A stretch of DNA of 64,000 nucleotides, taken from contig DAIDME010000112.1 in assembly GCA_027449125.1 (NCBI GenBank), forward strand, positions 1 through 64,000. Reading direction: 5' to 3'. The notes below the pieces were generated by a model, which ran no database searches, was not told where the DNA came from, and saw only the letters and a list, made by a program, of their open reading frames with translations. A program made the translations under genes and the position numbers. Source of the DNA: Solirubrobacterales bacterium (GTDB lineage Bacteria > Actinomycetota > Thermoleophilia > Solirubrobacterales > Solirubrobacteraceae). Below, piece by piece: positions 9,056 through 18,780 of the stretch (position 1 is the stretch's first letter; each line of letters starts with the position of its first letter).

Positions 9056-10109
9056 CGGTGAAGTACAGCAGTCGGATCTTCTTGAACTCGGTCGAGGAGT
9101 AGAGCGTCGCGCGGTCGCTGATCCCGGTCTGGGCGGCGATCGAGTCGAGGATCGCGTCGCACTCCTCCTTGGAGCGGCCGTGGGCCATCGTGAACACCGA
9201 GTAGGGCCAGTCGGGGTAGGTGGGGCGCTGGTAGCAGTGCGAGATGCCGCGGAAGCGGGCCATCTGCATCCCCAGTTCGAGCACCCGCTCCTCGGGCACC
9301 TTCCAGACACCCATGCCGTTGGCGCTGAAGCCGGCCCGGCGGTGGTAGAGGATCGCCGCGACCCGGCGCAGCAGGCGCCGCTCCTGCATCTGCTCCAGGT
9401 GCGCGAGCAGCTGCTGCTGGCCGATGCCAAGCGCCGCGGCCGCGGGCGCGAAGGGCTCGGAGACGACCGGCAGATCGCCCTGGGTCGCGCGGATCACCGC
9501 CCGGTCGAACTCGTCGTAGGGCTGCGGGTCGGTCTCGGCCGGCTCGGCCGCCTCCGCGACCTGCTGGGCGAGCTTGTCGGTGCCGGCCTCCATCTCGAGG
9601 TCCATGCGGATCTTGAACAGCTTGAGCGTCGGCAGCTGACGGATCGACTCGGCGCCGGCGAGCTCGCCGAGGCGCGCGATCGTGCCCTCCAGTCCGAGCT
9701 GGGAGCCCGGCTCGGTCGCGATCGTGAACCAGATGTTGAACTCGTGGTTGCGCAGGTAGTTGTGTGAGACGCCCGGGTGGGCGTTGATCACGTTGGCTGC
9801 GCGCCAGGGGTTCTCCGGGTCCACCTTGGCCGCCACGAGCATCGAGCTGTAACCGAGCGCGCGCGTGTCGAAGATCGGCGTGACCTGGCGGATGATCCGC
9901 TCGCGCAGCAGGCGCTCGACGCGCGCGAGCACCTCGTGCTCTGCGACGCCGGCCTGTGTGGCGACGTGCTGGTAGGGGCGCTCCGCGATCGGGAAGCTTC
10001 CCTGCATGAGGTTCAGCAGGCGCCTGTCAAGCTCGTCGAGCGGTGCCGCCGCGCCGTCCTTGCGGGCCCGCAGCTTGGGGCCGTAATTGGTTTCCGTCAC
10101 TTCAGCCAC
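9015..10109 (-). CDS. two-domain AsnC/Lrp-fold protein resembling fused siroheme decarboxylase AhbA-AhbB (NirD/L/G/H family)
   Basis: Two tandem domains: LDELDRRLLNLMQGSFPIAERPY...VSHNYLRNHEFNIWFT and YDEFDRAVIRATQGDLPVVSEPF...ISHCYQRPTYPDWPYSVFTMAHG, as in AhbA/AhbB; located between hemL and hemB. Confidence 0.85.
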   Translation of the reverse strand: MAEVTETNYGPKLRARKDGAAAPLDELDRRLLNLMQGSFPIAERPYQHVATQAGVAEHEVLARVERLLRERIIRQVTPIFDTRALGYSSMLVAAKVDPENPWRAANVINAHPGVSHNYLRNHEFNIWFTIATEPGSQLGLEGTIARLGELAGAESIRQLPTLKLFKIRMDLEMEAGTDKLAQQVAEAAEPAETDPQPYDEFDRAVIRATQGDLPVVSEPFAPAAAALGIGQQQLLAHLEQMQERRLLRRVAAILYHRRAGFSANGMGVWKVPEERVLELGMQMARFRGISHCYQRPTYPDWPYSVFTMAHGRSKEECDAILDSIAAQTGISDRATLYSSTEFKKIRLLYFTDEHRDWEARNAGL

Positions 10110-11092
10110 AGCGCCACGTCCTTTGCGTGGTAGGTGATGATGATGTCGGCCCCCGCGCGCTTGATGCCGGTCAACGCCTCGAGCACGGACCGGCGCTCGT
10201 CCATGTAGCCAGCGGCCGCCGCGGCCTTCAGCATCGCGTACTCACCGCCGGTGTTGTAGGCGACCAGCGGCAGCGTCGTCGCGTCCTTCACGCGCCGGAT
10301 GATGTCGAGGTAGGGCAGCGCGGGCTTGACCATCAGCAGGTCGGCGCCCTCCTGCACGTCGAGCAGCGACTCGCGCACCGCCTCGTCGCCGTTGGCGGGG
10401 TCCAGCTGGTAGCCGAGCCGGTCGCCGGAGGCGGGCGCCGAGTCGGCGGCGGCCCGGAAGGGGCCGTAGAAGGCGGAGGCGAACTTGGAGGAGTAGGCCA
10501 TGATCGGCGTCCGCGTGAGACCGGCCCCGTCAAGCGCTTCGCGGATGTGGCCGATGCGCCCGTCCATCATGTCGCTGGGGGCGACGATGTCGGCGCCCGC
10601 GCGTGCCTGGGAGACTGCGGTCCGGGCCAGCAGCTCGAGCGTGGCGTCGTTGTCGACCTCGGGCTCGCCCGGCGCGGCGCCATCGGGTTGGTGCAGGACG
10701 CCGCAGTGGCCGTGGTCGGTGTACTCGCACAGGCACAGGTCGGTGACCACGAGCAGCTCCGGGTGCGCGTGCTTGATCGCGCGCGTGGCGAGCTGCACGA
10801 TGCCCTCGTCGTCGTAGGCACCGCTGCCCTCCGGGTCCTTGCGGGCGGGGATGCCGAAGAGGATCACGGCGGGGATGCCGAGCGCGAGCGCCGCCCCCGA
10901 CTCGCTCACGGCCTCGTCGATCGACAGCCGCTCGATGCCGGGCATCGTCCAGATCGGCTCGCGTCCCGCGAGCCCCTCGGCCACGAACAGCGGGTAGATC
11001 AGGTCCGCCGCGGAGAGCTCCGTCTCGCGCACCAACCCGCGCAGCGGGCGCGTGGCGCGCAGCCTGCGCATGCGAGTGGTCGGAAAGCCCAT
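10097..11092 (-). CDS. hemB: delta-aminolevulinic acid dehydratase (porphobilinogen synthase)
   Basis: MRRLRATRPLRGLVRET, DLCLCEYTDHGHCG, DIVAPSDMMDGR, MVKPALPYLDIIRRVK. Confidence 0.96.
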   Translation of the reverse strand: MGFPTTRMRRLRATRPLRGLVRETELSAADLIYPLFVAEGLAGREPIWTMPGIERLSIDEAVSESGAALALGIPAVILFGIPARKDPEGSGAYDDEGIVQLATRAIKHAHPELLVVTDLCLCEYTDHGHCGVLHQPDGAAPGEPEVDNDATLELLARTAVSQARAGADIVAPSDMMDGRIGHIREALDGAGLTRTPIMAYSSKFASAFYGPFRAAADSAPASGDRLGYQLDPANGDEAVRESLLDVQEGADLLMVKPALPYLDIIRRVKDATTLPLVAYNTGGEYAMLKAAAAAGYMDERRSVLEALTGIKRAGADIIITYHAKDVALWLK

Positions 11093-11143
11093 ACGGCATC
11101 GAGGATACGCCGGAACCGCGCCGCACCGCTAAGCTCGCGGGCA

Positions 11144-11362
11144 GTGCCCGGAATCGAGAAGCGCGGGGATCGCACGCCCAGAAGCCAGCGCGAGCGCCAG
11201 GCCTACCGTCTGGTGCTGGTCGGCGCCGGCACGGGAATCACGGGCGCCGGCACGCTGGTGCTGGCGATCGCCGGCGTGATGGGCCTGTTGCTCCCGATCG
11301 TGCTGCTCTTGATCTGCGCATTCAGCATCTGGCGCTTCATGCGCGTGACGGGGATGCGCTGA
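11144..11362 (+). CDS. small two-TM hypothetical membrane protein
   Basis: GTG start; basic N-terminus and two hydrophobic helices; supported as the C-terminal part of the longer ORF 10043-11362. Confidence 0.5.
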   Translation: MPGIEKRGDRTPRSQRERQAYRLVLVGAGTGITGAGTLVLAIAGVMGLLLPIVLLLICAFSIWRFMRVTGMR

Positions 11363-11405
11363 GCGGGCCGGGGCCGCGCTGAGCACGCTGCACGCAGCCT
11401 TTCTG

Positions 11406-12170
11406 GTGGCCGCCGGCGCGCTCGCCGGGATCGTCGGCACGGCCGGCGGCATCACCTCGCTGGTCTCCTACCCGGCGCTGATCGCGGTCGGCCTGGCGCC
11501 GTTTGCCGCCAACGCCACCAACCTCGTGGCGCTCAACGCCTGCTGGCCCGGCTCGGCGCTCGGCTCGCGCGGCGAGCTGGCCGGCTGGGGGTCGTGGCTG
11601 CGGCGCTGGCTGCCGCTGAGCGCCGCCGGTGGCGGCGCGGGCGCGGCCCTGCTGCTGCTGACGCCGCCGGGCGCGTTCGCGAACGTGGTGCCGTTCCTGA
11701 TCGTGGCGGCCGCCCTGGTCCTGATCGGCGAGCCGTGGCTGAGCGCTCTGCGCGACGCCCGCCTGCGTCACTGGCCCAGCGCCGCTCGCGGCCCCCGCCG
11801 GCGCGGACGCCACGGCCCGCTGCTCGCCGCGGGCCTGGCGCTCGTGACGGTCTACGGCGGGTACTTCGGGGCCGGCTCAGGGGTGATGACGCTGGCGCTG
11901 CTGCTGGTCCTTGTCGAGCGTGACCTGCCGGTCGCAAACGCGGTCAAGAACATGATCAACGGCTCGGTCACGCTGCCGGCGGGCATCCTGCTCGCCTTTC
12001 TCGGTCCCGTGCACTGGGCTGCCGCGGCGGCGCTCGGCGCCGGCGCGCTGGCAGGCTCGACGGTCGGCCCGGCCGTCACGCGGGCGCTGCCGCGGGCACT
12101 CGCGCGCTGGCTCGTGTCGCTGCTCGGAATCGGTCTGGCCGTGTGGCTGTGGGTGAAGCCGAGCGCCTGA
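11406..12170 (+). CDS. TSUP (TauE/SafE) family permease
   Basis: GALAGIVGTAGGITSLVSYPALIAVGLAPFAANATN and GYFGAGSGVMTLALL repeated motifs; multi-TM. Confidence 0.88.
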   Translation: MAAGALAGIVGTAGGITSLVSYPALIAVGLAPFAANATNLVALNACWPGSALGSRGELAGWGSWLRRWLPLSAAGGGAGAALLLLTPPGAFANVVPFLIVAAALVLIGEPWLSALRDARLRHWPSAARGPRRRGRHGPLLAAGLALVTVYGGYFGAGSGVMTLALLLVLVERDLPVANAVKNMINGSVTLPAGILLAFLGPVHWAAAAALGAGALAGSTVGPAVTRALPRALARWLVSLLGIGLAVWLWVKPSA

Positions 12171-12218
12171 GCGAGCGGAGCGCGGCCGCGGGGGATAAGC
12201 GGCGGGCCGGCGATCCGG

Positions 12219-13454
12219 CTAGAGGTGCGGCTGCCCCGCCGACCAGGGCTCGAGCACCAGGTGGCGGCGCAGGTAGATGACGGTCGCACGCAGCACGGTG
12301 GCGACCGGCAGCGCCAGCAGCGCCCCCGGCACGCCGTAGGCCTGGTAGCCCAGCAGCAGCGCGAGGATCACGAGGATCGGGTTGATCCGCAGCGAGATCC
12401 GGAAGACCTGTGGCGCGATCAGGTGGCCCTCCAGCTGTTGCAGCGCGACGAACACCGCCAGCAGCCAGAGCGCCGCGATGGGCTGGGTGGCGAGCGCGAC
12501 CACCAGTGGCGGCACGGCGCCGAGGATCGGGCCGATGTAGGGGATCAGCTCCATGAGCCCGTAGAACAGGCCGAAGAAGACGGCGTAGTGGGAGCCGTCG
12601 CGGAAGATCCCGAGCACGCCCATCAGCTCCAGCAGGATGCCTGCGCTCGAGCCCATTATCAGGCTGAACAGCAGCTGGCCGCGGACGTAGCCGGAGACCG
12701 CGTGCTGGACCAGCAGCGGGTAGTCGTCGGCAGGGGTGCCGTCGCCTGAAGGCATCACGCGGCGGGTGAGCGCGCCGATCTCACGCGCGTAGACGAGCAT
12801 GTAGACCGAGAGCACGAAGGTCAGGATCAGGTCCACGGAGATGGTCAGGAGCTGGCCGAGCACGTCGCGCGAGAAGGAGAGGATCGAGCCGGAGCTCTGG
12901 AGCAGCTGCTTCTGCAGGGTCTGCAGCGCGGTGTGGCCCTGCTGGGCGATCTGAACGCTGACGCCGTGGCGGCGCAGGAACTTCTGGACGCTCAAGAGGT
13001 CGCTGTTGACGCGGCCCACGAACTGCGGCAGGTGGTTCGAGAAGTGGCTGAGCTGATCGCTCACGGGCGTCGACAGGAGCAGGCCGATGCCGGCGAAGAC
13101 GAGCAGTATCGCCACATAGCTGAGCGCGATCGCCAGACCACGCGGCACTGCGCGCTGGAGCGCCTTGGCCAGCGGGTTCAGGATCAGCGCGATCGCGGCC
13201 GCACCCAACACCACGACGAGCAGCTGGCCGAGCGCGCCCGCGAGCACCCAGAGGCCGACGATCGCAAGCGGCGTGAGCACGAGCTGGACCCAACGCGGCA
13301 CGACCACCGGCGCGACCAGCGCGCGGACGCGCGGATCCGACGCGCCGGCTGGCGCCGACGGCGCGCGCGGCTCGTCCGGTGCCGGCGTTTCGACCGGCGG
13401 CGGCCGCTCGCCCTGCAGCTCGCCCTCGTGGGGGTGAACCTCCGTCTCGCTCAT
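12219..13454 (-). CDS. AI-2E family transporter
   Basis: Multi-TM with ...LIPYIGPILGAVPPLVVAL and LEGHLIAPQVF signatures. Confidence 0.92.
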   Translation of the reverse strand: MSETEVHPHEGELQGERPPPVETPAPDEPRAPSAPAGASDPRVRALVAPVVVPRWVQLVLTPLAIVGLWVLAGALGQLLVVVLGAAAIALILNPLAKALQRAVPRGLAIALSYVAILLVFAGIGLLLSTPVSDQLSHFSNHLPQFVGRVNSDLLSVQKFLRRHGVSVQIAQQGHTALQTLQKQLLQSSGSILSFSRDVLGQLLTISVDLILTFVLSVYMLVYAREIGALTRRVMPSGDGTPADDYPLLVQHAVSGYVRGQLLFSLIMGSSAGILLELMGVLGIFRDGSHYAVFFGLFYGLMELIPYIGPILGAVPPLVVALATQPIAALWLLAVFVALQQLEGHLIAPQVFRISLRINPILVILALLLGYQAYGVPGALLALPVATVLRATVIYLRRHLVLEPWSAGQPHL

Positions 13455-13477
13455 AACCTTTGAGACAGTATGGGGGC

Positions 13478-14272
13478 ATGGGAGACGGAGTCAGGATTCT
13501 CTTTGTCGGAGACGTGGTTGGCAGCACCGGCCGGCGGACGCTGCTCGCCGCTCTGCCGAGGCTGCGCGAGCGCACCCGGATCGACTTCGTCGTCGTAAAC
13601 GCCGAGAACGCCGCCGGTGGCCACGGCATCACCTCGAAGATCGCGCGCGAGCTGTTCGCCGCCGGCGTGGACGTGATCACGCTCGGCAACCACACCTACC
13701 GCCAGAGCGAGGTCTACGCCTACCTCGACCAGGAGCCTCGGATCCTGCGCCCCGCCAACTTCCTGCGCAGCCAGCCCGGACATGGAACCTGTGTGGTGGA
13801 GAGCACGGCGACCGGCGTGCGCCTGGGCGTCGTGTCGCTGTCGGGCAACCTCTACATGGGTGGCGCTCTGCCGGTGTTCTCCGAGGCGGACGCCGCGCTG
13901 CACGCGCTGCGCGGCCGCGCCGACCAGATCCTCGTGGACATGCACGCCGAAGCGACAAGCGAGAAGGTCGGCCTGGGCTGGTATCTGGACGGCCGCGTCA
14001 CGGCTGTGGTCGGGACCCACACGCACGTCCCCACAGCCGACGCGCGCGTGCTGCCCGGCGGCAGCGCCTACATCACCGACGTCGGCATGACCGGCGCCCG
14101 CGGCGGCGTGCTGGGCGTCAAGCGCCAGCAGGCGATCGACGCGATGCGGACGCACATGCCGGCCCGTTTCGAGGCTGCCGACGAGGACCCATGGCTACAG
14201 GGGGCGCTGATCGAGTGCGCGGCCGAGCCCCTGCGGGCGGCGTCGATCGTCGGCATCCAGGAGCCACTGTAG
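13478..14272 (+). CDS. YmdB-family metallophosphoesterase
   Basis: VRILFVGDVVGSTGRRTL, NAENAAGGHGIT, LGNHTYRQ, VVGTHTHVPTADARVLPGGSAYITDVGMTG. Confidence 0.92.
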   Translation: MGDGVRILFVGDVVGSTGRRTLLAALPRLRERTRIDFVVVNAENAAGGHGITSKIARELFAAGVDVITLGNHTYRQSEVYAYLDQEPRILRPANFLRSQPGHGTCVVESTATGVRLGVVSLSGNLYMGGALPVFSEADAALHALRGRADQILVDMHAEATSEKVGLGWYLDGRVTAVVGTHTHVPTADARVLPGGSAYITDVGMTGARGGVLGVKRQQAIDAMRTHMPARFEAADEDPWLQGALIECAAEPLRAASIVGIQEPL

Positions 14273-14349
14273 GCGCAAAGACGCGTGCATCTGCCCGAAG
14301 GCGGGCAGAATTGTCCCCAAACTCCGAGCTGCTGGCAAAATGTCGGTCG

Positions 14350-14616
14350 ATGTCAGCTGATGACCTGAGCCCGCTGCTGGATCATCTGGAACAGTTCGGG
14401 ATCTCCCGCGGCGTCGCCGCCCGGGTGGTTGAGGAGGTCGTCGCCTACTTCTCGGAGACCACCGAGCAGTTCGTCCGCCGCCGCCACCGCGAGCTGCAGC
14501 GAGCCGGCGTCGCCAACGCCCAGAGCCTCGGACAGATCGCACGCGAGCTGCTGACGCGCAGGGTTCCAGGTCCGGCACTGTCAGAGCGGCAGGTCAGACG
14601 CATGATCTACGGATAG
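14350..14616 (+). CDS. small helical protein of unknown function upstream of glmS
   Basis: ATG start in ORF 14191-14616; 88 aa charged helical protein, stop 14 bp before glmS. Confidence 0.55.
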   Translation: MSADDLSPLLDHLEQFGISRGVAARVVEEVVAYFSETTEQFVRRRHRELQRAGVANAQSLGQIARELLTRRVPGPALSERQVRRMIYG

Positions 14617-14629
14617 GAGCAGCCAGAGA

Positions 14630-16444
14630 ATGTGTGGAATCGTCGGCTACGTGGGCCGCCAGGACGCCGTACCGGTGCTGCTCGAAGGGCTCGCCCGGCT
14701 CGAATACAGGGGCTATGACTCGGCGGGGATAGCCGTCGTCCGCAACGGCACGCTGCGCGTGCACAAGCGGGCCGGCAAGGTCAGAGACCTCTCCTCGACC
14801 CTGCCCAAACGGCTGACCGGGCAGGTCGGGATCGCCCACACGCGCTGGGCCACGCACGGACAGCCGACCGACGCGAACGCGCACCCGCACGTCGACATGG
14901 ACGGCCGCATCGCCGTCGTGCACAACGGCATGATCGAGGACTCCGCCATGCTGCGCGAGCGCCTGCGGGCCGAGGGCGTCGTGTTCAGCAGCGAGACCGA
15001 CACCGAGCTGCTCGCGCACCTGATCGCGCGCGAGGACGCGGCCGACCTGGAGGAGGCAGTGCGGCGGGCGCTGCGGCGCGTGCACGGCGCCTACGGGATC
15101 GCGGTGCTGGACGCTGCCGCGCCCGACCGGATCGTGCTGGCCCGCAACGGCAGCCCGGTGCTGATCGGCATCGGCGATCACCAGATGCTGTGCGCCTCGG
15201 ACATGGCGGCGCTCGTGCGCCACGCCCAGCAGGTCGTCCACCTGGAGGACGGCGAGCTGGCGACGGTCACCGCCGAGTCGTTCTCCACCGCGACCCTCGA
15301 CGCGCGCCCCACCGTCAAGACCGCGACCACGCTCGAGTCGGCGGCCACCGACTACGAGCGCGGCGGCTTTGCGCACTTCATGCTCAAGGAGATCTCGGAG
15401 CAGCCCCAGGCGATTGACGCGACCCTGCGCGGCCGCCTGGACGCGCGCTTCCAGACCGCCCGGCTCGGGGGCCTGAACCTCTCGGCGCGGGAGCTGCGCG
15501 CCTTCCGGCGCGTGCACGTGATCGCCTGCGGCTCGGCGCTCTACGCCGGCATGGTCGGCGCGGGCATGCTGGAGTCGCTGGCGCGTATCCCGGCGGGCGC
15601 GGAGTCCGCCGCCGAGTTCCGCTACCGCAACGCCGTGGTCGAGCCCGAGACCCTGTACGTGGCGGTCAGCCAGTCGGGGGAGACCGCCGACACGCTGGCG
15701 GCGGTCGAGGAGATAACCCGTAAGGGCGGGCGCGTGCTCGGCGTCGTCAACGTGCCCGGGTCGAGCATCGCGCGCGCCGTGGACGGCGGCGTCTACCTGC
15801 ACGCGGGCCCGGAGCTGTCGGTCGCCTCGACCAAGGCGTTCACGTCCATGACCGTTGCCTTCGCGCTGCTCGCGCTGCACCTCGGACGGCTGCGCGACCT
15901 CGGCCCGGCCGACGGTCAGCGGCTGCTTCAGGCGCTCGCGAAGCTGCCCGACAAGGCCGCCGAAGCGCTCGCGGCAGAGGACCACATCACTCAGCTCGCG
16001 GCCTGGATCGCAACGGCTCAGAGCTCCTTCTTCATCGGCCGCGTGCGCGGCTACCCAGTCGCCCTGGAGGGCGCGCAGAAGCTCAAGGAGGTCTCCTACG
16101 TGCACGCCGAGGCCTACCCGGCCGCCGAGCTCAAGCACGGCCCGCTGGCGCTGATCTCGCCGGAGCTGCCGACCGTCGCGATCGTGCCCGACGACGAGCT
16201 CACCGAGAAGAACCTCGCGTCGCTCGAGCAGATCCACTCGCGCGGCGGCGAGGTGCTGGCGGTCGCGCACCGGCAACTCGGGACGCTCGCCGACCGGCTC
16301 GTGCTGGTGCCGAAGAGCGAGCCGGAGCTGGATCCCATCCTGATGGGCCTGCCGCTGCAGCTGCTCGCCTACCACGCCGCCCTGGCGCTGGGGCGCGACG
16401 TGGATCAGCCGCGCAACCTGGCAAAGAGCGTCACCGTGGAGTGA
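14630..16444 (+). CDS. glmS: glutamine--fructose-6-phosphate aminotransferase
   Basis: MCGIVGYVG N-terminal nucleophile Cys, HTRWATHG, SIS-domain motifs ACGSALYAG and SQSGETADTL, C-terminal NLAKSVTVE. Confidence 0.98.
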   Translation: MCGIVGYVGRQDAVPVLLEGLARLEYRGYDSAGIAVVRNGTLRVHKRAGKVRDLSSTLPKRLTGQVGIAHTRWATHGQPTDANAHPHVDMDGRIAVVHNGMIEDSAMLRERLRAEGVVFSSETDTELLAHLIAREDAADLEEAVRRALRRVHGAYGIAVLDAAAPDRIVLARNGSPVLIGIGDHQMLCASDMAALVRHAQQVVHLEDGELATVTAESFSTATLDARPTVKTATTLESAATDYERGGFAHFMLKEISEQPQAIDATLRGRLDARFQTARLGGLNLSARELRAFRRVHVIACGSALYAGMVGAGMLESLARIPAGAESAAEFRYRNAVVEPETLYVAVSQSGETADTLAAVEEITRKGGRVLGVVNVPGSSIARAVDGGVYLHAGPELSVASTKAFTSMTVAFALLALHLGRLRDLGPADGQRLLQALAKLPDKAAEALAAEDHITQLAAWIATAQSSFFIGRVRGYPVALEGAQKLKEVSYVHAEAYPAAELKHGPLALISPELPTVAIVPDDELTEKNLASLEQIHSRGGEVLAVAHRQLGTLADRLVLVPKSEPELDPILMGLPLQLLAYHAALALGRDVDQPRNLAKSVTVE

Positions 16445-18323
16445 ACGCCTCCGGGCCGCGCAGCGGCTGGAGGCCGGCCCTGATCCTTGCGGCGATCAGC
16501 ACGTCCTCGGGGGGATCAGGCTCTGGGTGGGCGAGCACCAGCGCGACCACCACCAGCGGGAAGAACCAGACGACGTACAGGTAGAACCAGTAGGTGATCC
16601 CCAGCTGCATGCAGATGATGATCGCGGCGCCCAGGGCGGCCACCTCGACCATCGTGCGCTCGCCGCGCGGCCAGAAGGGCGCCGCCAGGCCGAGCAGCAC
16701 GGCGAGCCCCAGGACGACGTGCTCGGGCATGCTCAGGGTCTCGTAGAAGCCGCCCCACAGGCCCCAGATCGAGAACGGCGCCGGGCGGTTTGCCTGGTAG
16801 ACGACCGTGTCGTGCCAGAACCAGTACCAGTCGTGCGTGAGGAACACCGGCGCCATCGCCAGGGCGACCGTCGCCGCGTAGGCGAGGGCGTAGCGGAGCG
16901 TCGCCCAGCGCGAGGGCAGCCGCCGGCCGACGCCGCGCCACAACAGCGGCGCCAGGCCCAGCGGCGCGAACTTCGTCAGGCCGGCCATCGCGCCCAGCAC
17001 GCCGCGCGTGCTGGCATAGCGGATCACCACCAGCGAGGCCACCACCGTGAGCGCCACCAGCGAGTCGTTGGAGTTGGACATCAGCACGTAGGCGGTGAAC
17101 GGGTAGGCGGCCCACAGATAGGCGAGGATCACCCCCGTCCGCAGGTCCCGCCAGCTCCTGCCCAGCACCACCAGGCCGACCATCGTCAGGAGGTCGAAGG
17201 CGATGGCCGCGGCATGTGCGGCGGGCAGGTTGTCCCAGAAGCCGCTCCAGCCGAAGATCAGGCGGAAGGGCACGTAGGCGAAGTAATTGACCGGGCCGTA
17301 GGTGTCGCCGGCGGGGTTGTCAGCCGGCCAGTGACCGTAGAGCTGGGTGCCGTGGATCAGCTTGGTCGAGCCGATCACGCCGGCGAAGCCGACGTCGATC
17401 ACGTTCGAGTCAACCACGTTCAGGCCGATCCGGAAGCCGACCAGGAAGATCAGCGCCACGCCCAGCCAGCGTGTCGGGATCCAGGTGCGCAACGGCTCGC
17501 GCGGCCGGCCACGACCGGCGGCCAAGAGCAGCATGCGCAGGAACAGGTAGAGCAGGAAGGGGTAGACGAGCGGCACCGACAGCCCCAGGTCGGCGTTGTT
17601 GAAGAAGTCCAGCGAGACCGAGAAGCCGAGCAGCATCAGCAGGTCCAGGTGCCACAGCGTCGGCCGCCGCCGCCAGGGGAGGAACGGCAGCAGGAACAGC
17701 GCGCACAGGGGCAGCCACACGTAGGGCGCGTTGATCACGCGACCAAAGGCGCCGGGGTAGCCGCGCGCCATCGTCCATGCGACCTGGTAGCCGGTCCATG
17801 CCTGGGTGACGGCGCCGGTCGCGTCGGCGACGTAGAGCTCGAGCATCTCGATCTGGTGCTTGGGGCCCGCCGGCGCGGGCGGCGTGAACAGGCTCACCTG
17901 CCAGAAGCCGACGCCGCGCGTGTAGACGTAGGCGGCCAGGTGCGGGTAGCGGCGCAGCTCGCGCCTGAAGGTCGCGTTGGCAAACGCGGTCGCCAGGACC
18001 TGGTTGCCCGTCAGGTGGTAGCCGGAGGGCGGCGTGTCCATCGCCGCCACCCGGTAGGGGCCGCGCGCGTAGTACGGGCCCGCCACCAACACGGGGGTGC
18101 CCGCTGGGGCCGAGACCGGCGCCGGCTGCCCCGGCGGGTTACCGGCGGCCAGGGCGCTTGCGGGCAGTGAAGCCGCGAGCGTGAAGAGCGCCAGCAGGGC
18201 GACCAGAGCCAACAGCACGGTCCGCCCCGCCAGCCGGCGAGGCGGCCACCGTCCGGGGAGGCTCAGGCTTTGAAGCTCCAGAGCTTCTGCACGACGAAGG
18301 AGACGGGGGTGACGATGATCCAC
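16431..18323 (-). CDS. polytopic membrane glycosyltransferase-like protein (GT87/GT-C type)
   Basis: About 630 aa, many TM segments, GT-C-like topology; start uncertain because of overlap with gtrA-like gene. Confidence 0.65.
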   Translation of the reverse strand: MDHRHPRLLRRAEALELQSLSLPGRWPPRRLAGRTVLLALVALLALFTLAASLPASALAAGNPPGQPAPVSAPAGTPVLVAGPYYARGPYRVAAMDTPPSGYHLTGNQVLATAFANATFRRELRRYPHLAAYVYTRGVGFWQVSLFTPPAPAGPKHQIEMLELYVADATGAVTQAWTGYQVAWTMARGYPGAFGRVINAPYVWLPLCALFLLPFLPWRRRPTLWHLDLLMLLGFSVSLDFFNNADLGLSVPLVYPFLLYLFLRMLLLAAGRGRPREPLRTWIPTRWLGVALIFLVGFRIGLNVVDSNVIDVGFAGVIGSTKLIHGTQLYGHWPADNPAGDTYGPVNYFAYVPFRLIFGWSGFWDNLPAAHAAAIAFDLLTMVGLVVLGRSWRDLRTGVILAYLWAAYPFTAYVLMSNSNDSLVALTVVASLVVIRYASTRGVLGAMAGLTKFAPLGLAPLLWRGVGRRLPSRWATLRYALAYAATVALAMAPVFLTHDWYWFWHDTVVYQANRPAPFSIWGLWGGFYETLSMPEHVVLGLAVLLGLAAPFWPRGERTMVEVAALGAAIIICMQLGITYWFYLYVVWFFPLVVVALVLAHPEPDPPEDVLIAARIRAGLQPLRGPEAFTPR

Positions 18324-18745
18324 GCTAGCGCGTCCGCTGGGACCTTCCAGATGTTGGTGGTCGCAATCAGCGCGACCATCACACCATAGGCACAGGCGGC
18401 GACGCTGGCCTGGACGATGAGGAAGCGGATCCCCTGGCGGGCCGCATGCTCCTCGTGGGCCTTGAAGGTCCAGTGCCGGTTCCAGAAGAAGTTGTTGATG
18501 CTGCCGCAGAGGAAGGCGCCCACGAACGAGAGGGTGTAGTCGAAGGCGATCGGGTGGATGAAGATCCAGAAGCAGACCGTGTTGACCACGTACCCGGAGG
18601 CACCGACCACGAGGAAGCGCATCAGCTGCTTGTGGTTCTCGCGGTGACGGACCTCGTAGGCGAGGCGCCGGTAGAGGCTCGTCAGCCTGCTCGCGGTGCG
18701 CGCGCTGGCGGGGAACTCGATTGTGTGGGTCAGCTCATCGGACAC
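18263..18745 (-). CDS. GtrA-family membrane protein
   Basis: LMRFLVVGASGYVVNTVCFWIF and NNFFWNRHWTF signatures. Confidence 0.93.
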   Translation of the reverse strand: MSDELTHTIEFPASARTASRLTSLYRRLAYEVRHRENHKQLMRFLVVGASGYVVNTVCFWIFIHPIAFDYTLSFVGAFLCGSINNFFWNRHWTFKAHEEHAARQGIRFLIVQASVAACAYGVMVALIATTNIWKVPADALAWIIVTPVSFVVQKLWSFKA

Positions 18746-18780
18746 TGGATAAGAATCCTATCGGCAAACCTGGGCGCAAC

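Noticed and set aside
9056-9430. N-terminal extension of ORF 7754-9430
   Set aside because: Ser/Arg-rich out-of-frame reading of the AhbAB-like gene; hemL starts at 9055.
9015-10109. Annotation as an ordinary Lrp/AsnC transcriptional regulator
   Set aside because: Duplicated domains with siroheme-decarboxylase signatures and hem-operon location fit enzyme better than regulator.
14594-16375. 593-aa minus-strand ORF
   Set aside because: Antisense to glmS, which has clear family motifs.
16527-18170. 547-aa plus-strand ORF
   Set aside because: Antisense to the polytopic membrane glycosyltransferase; biased composition and no motifs.
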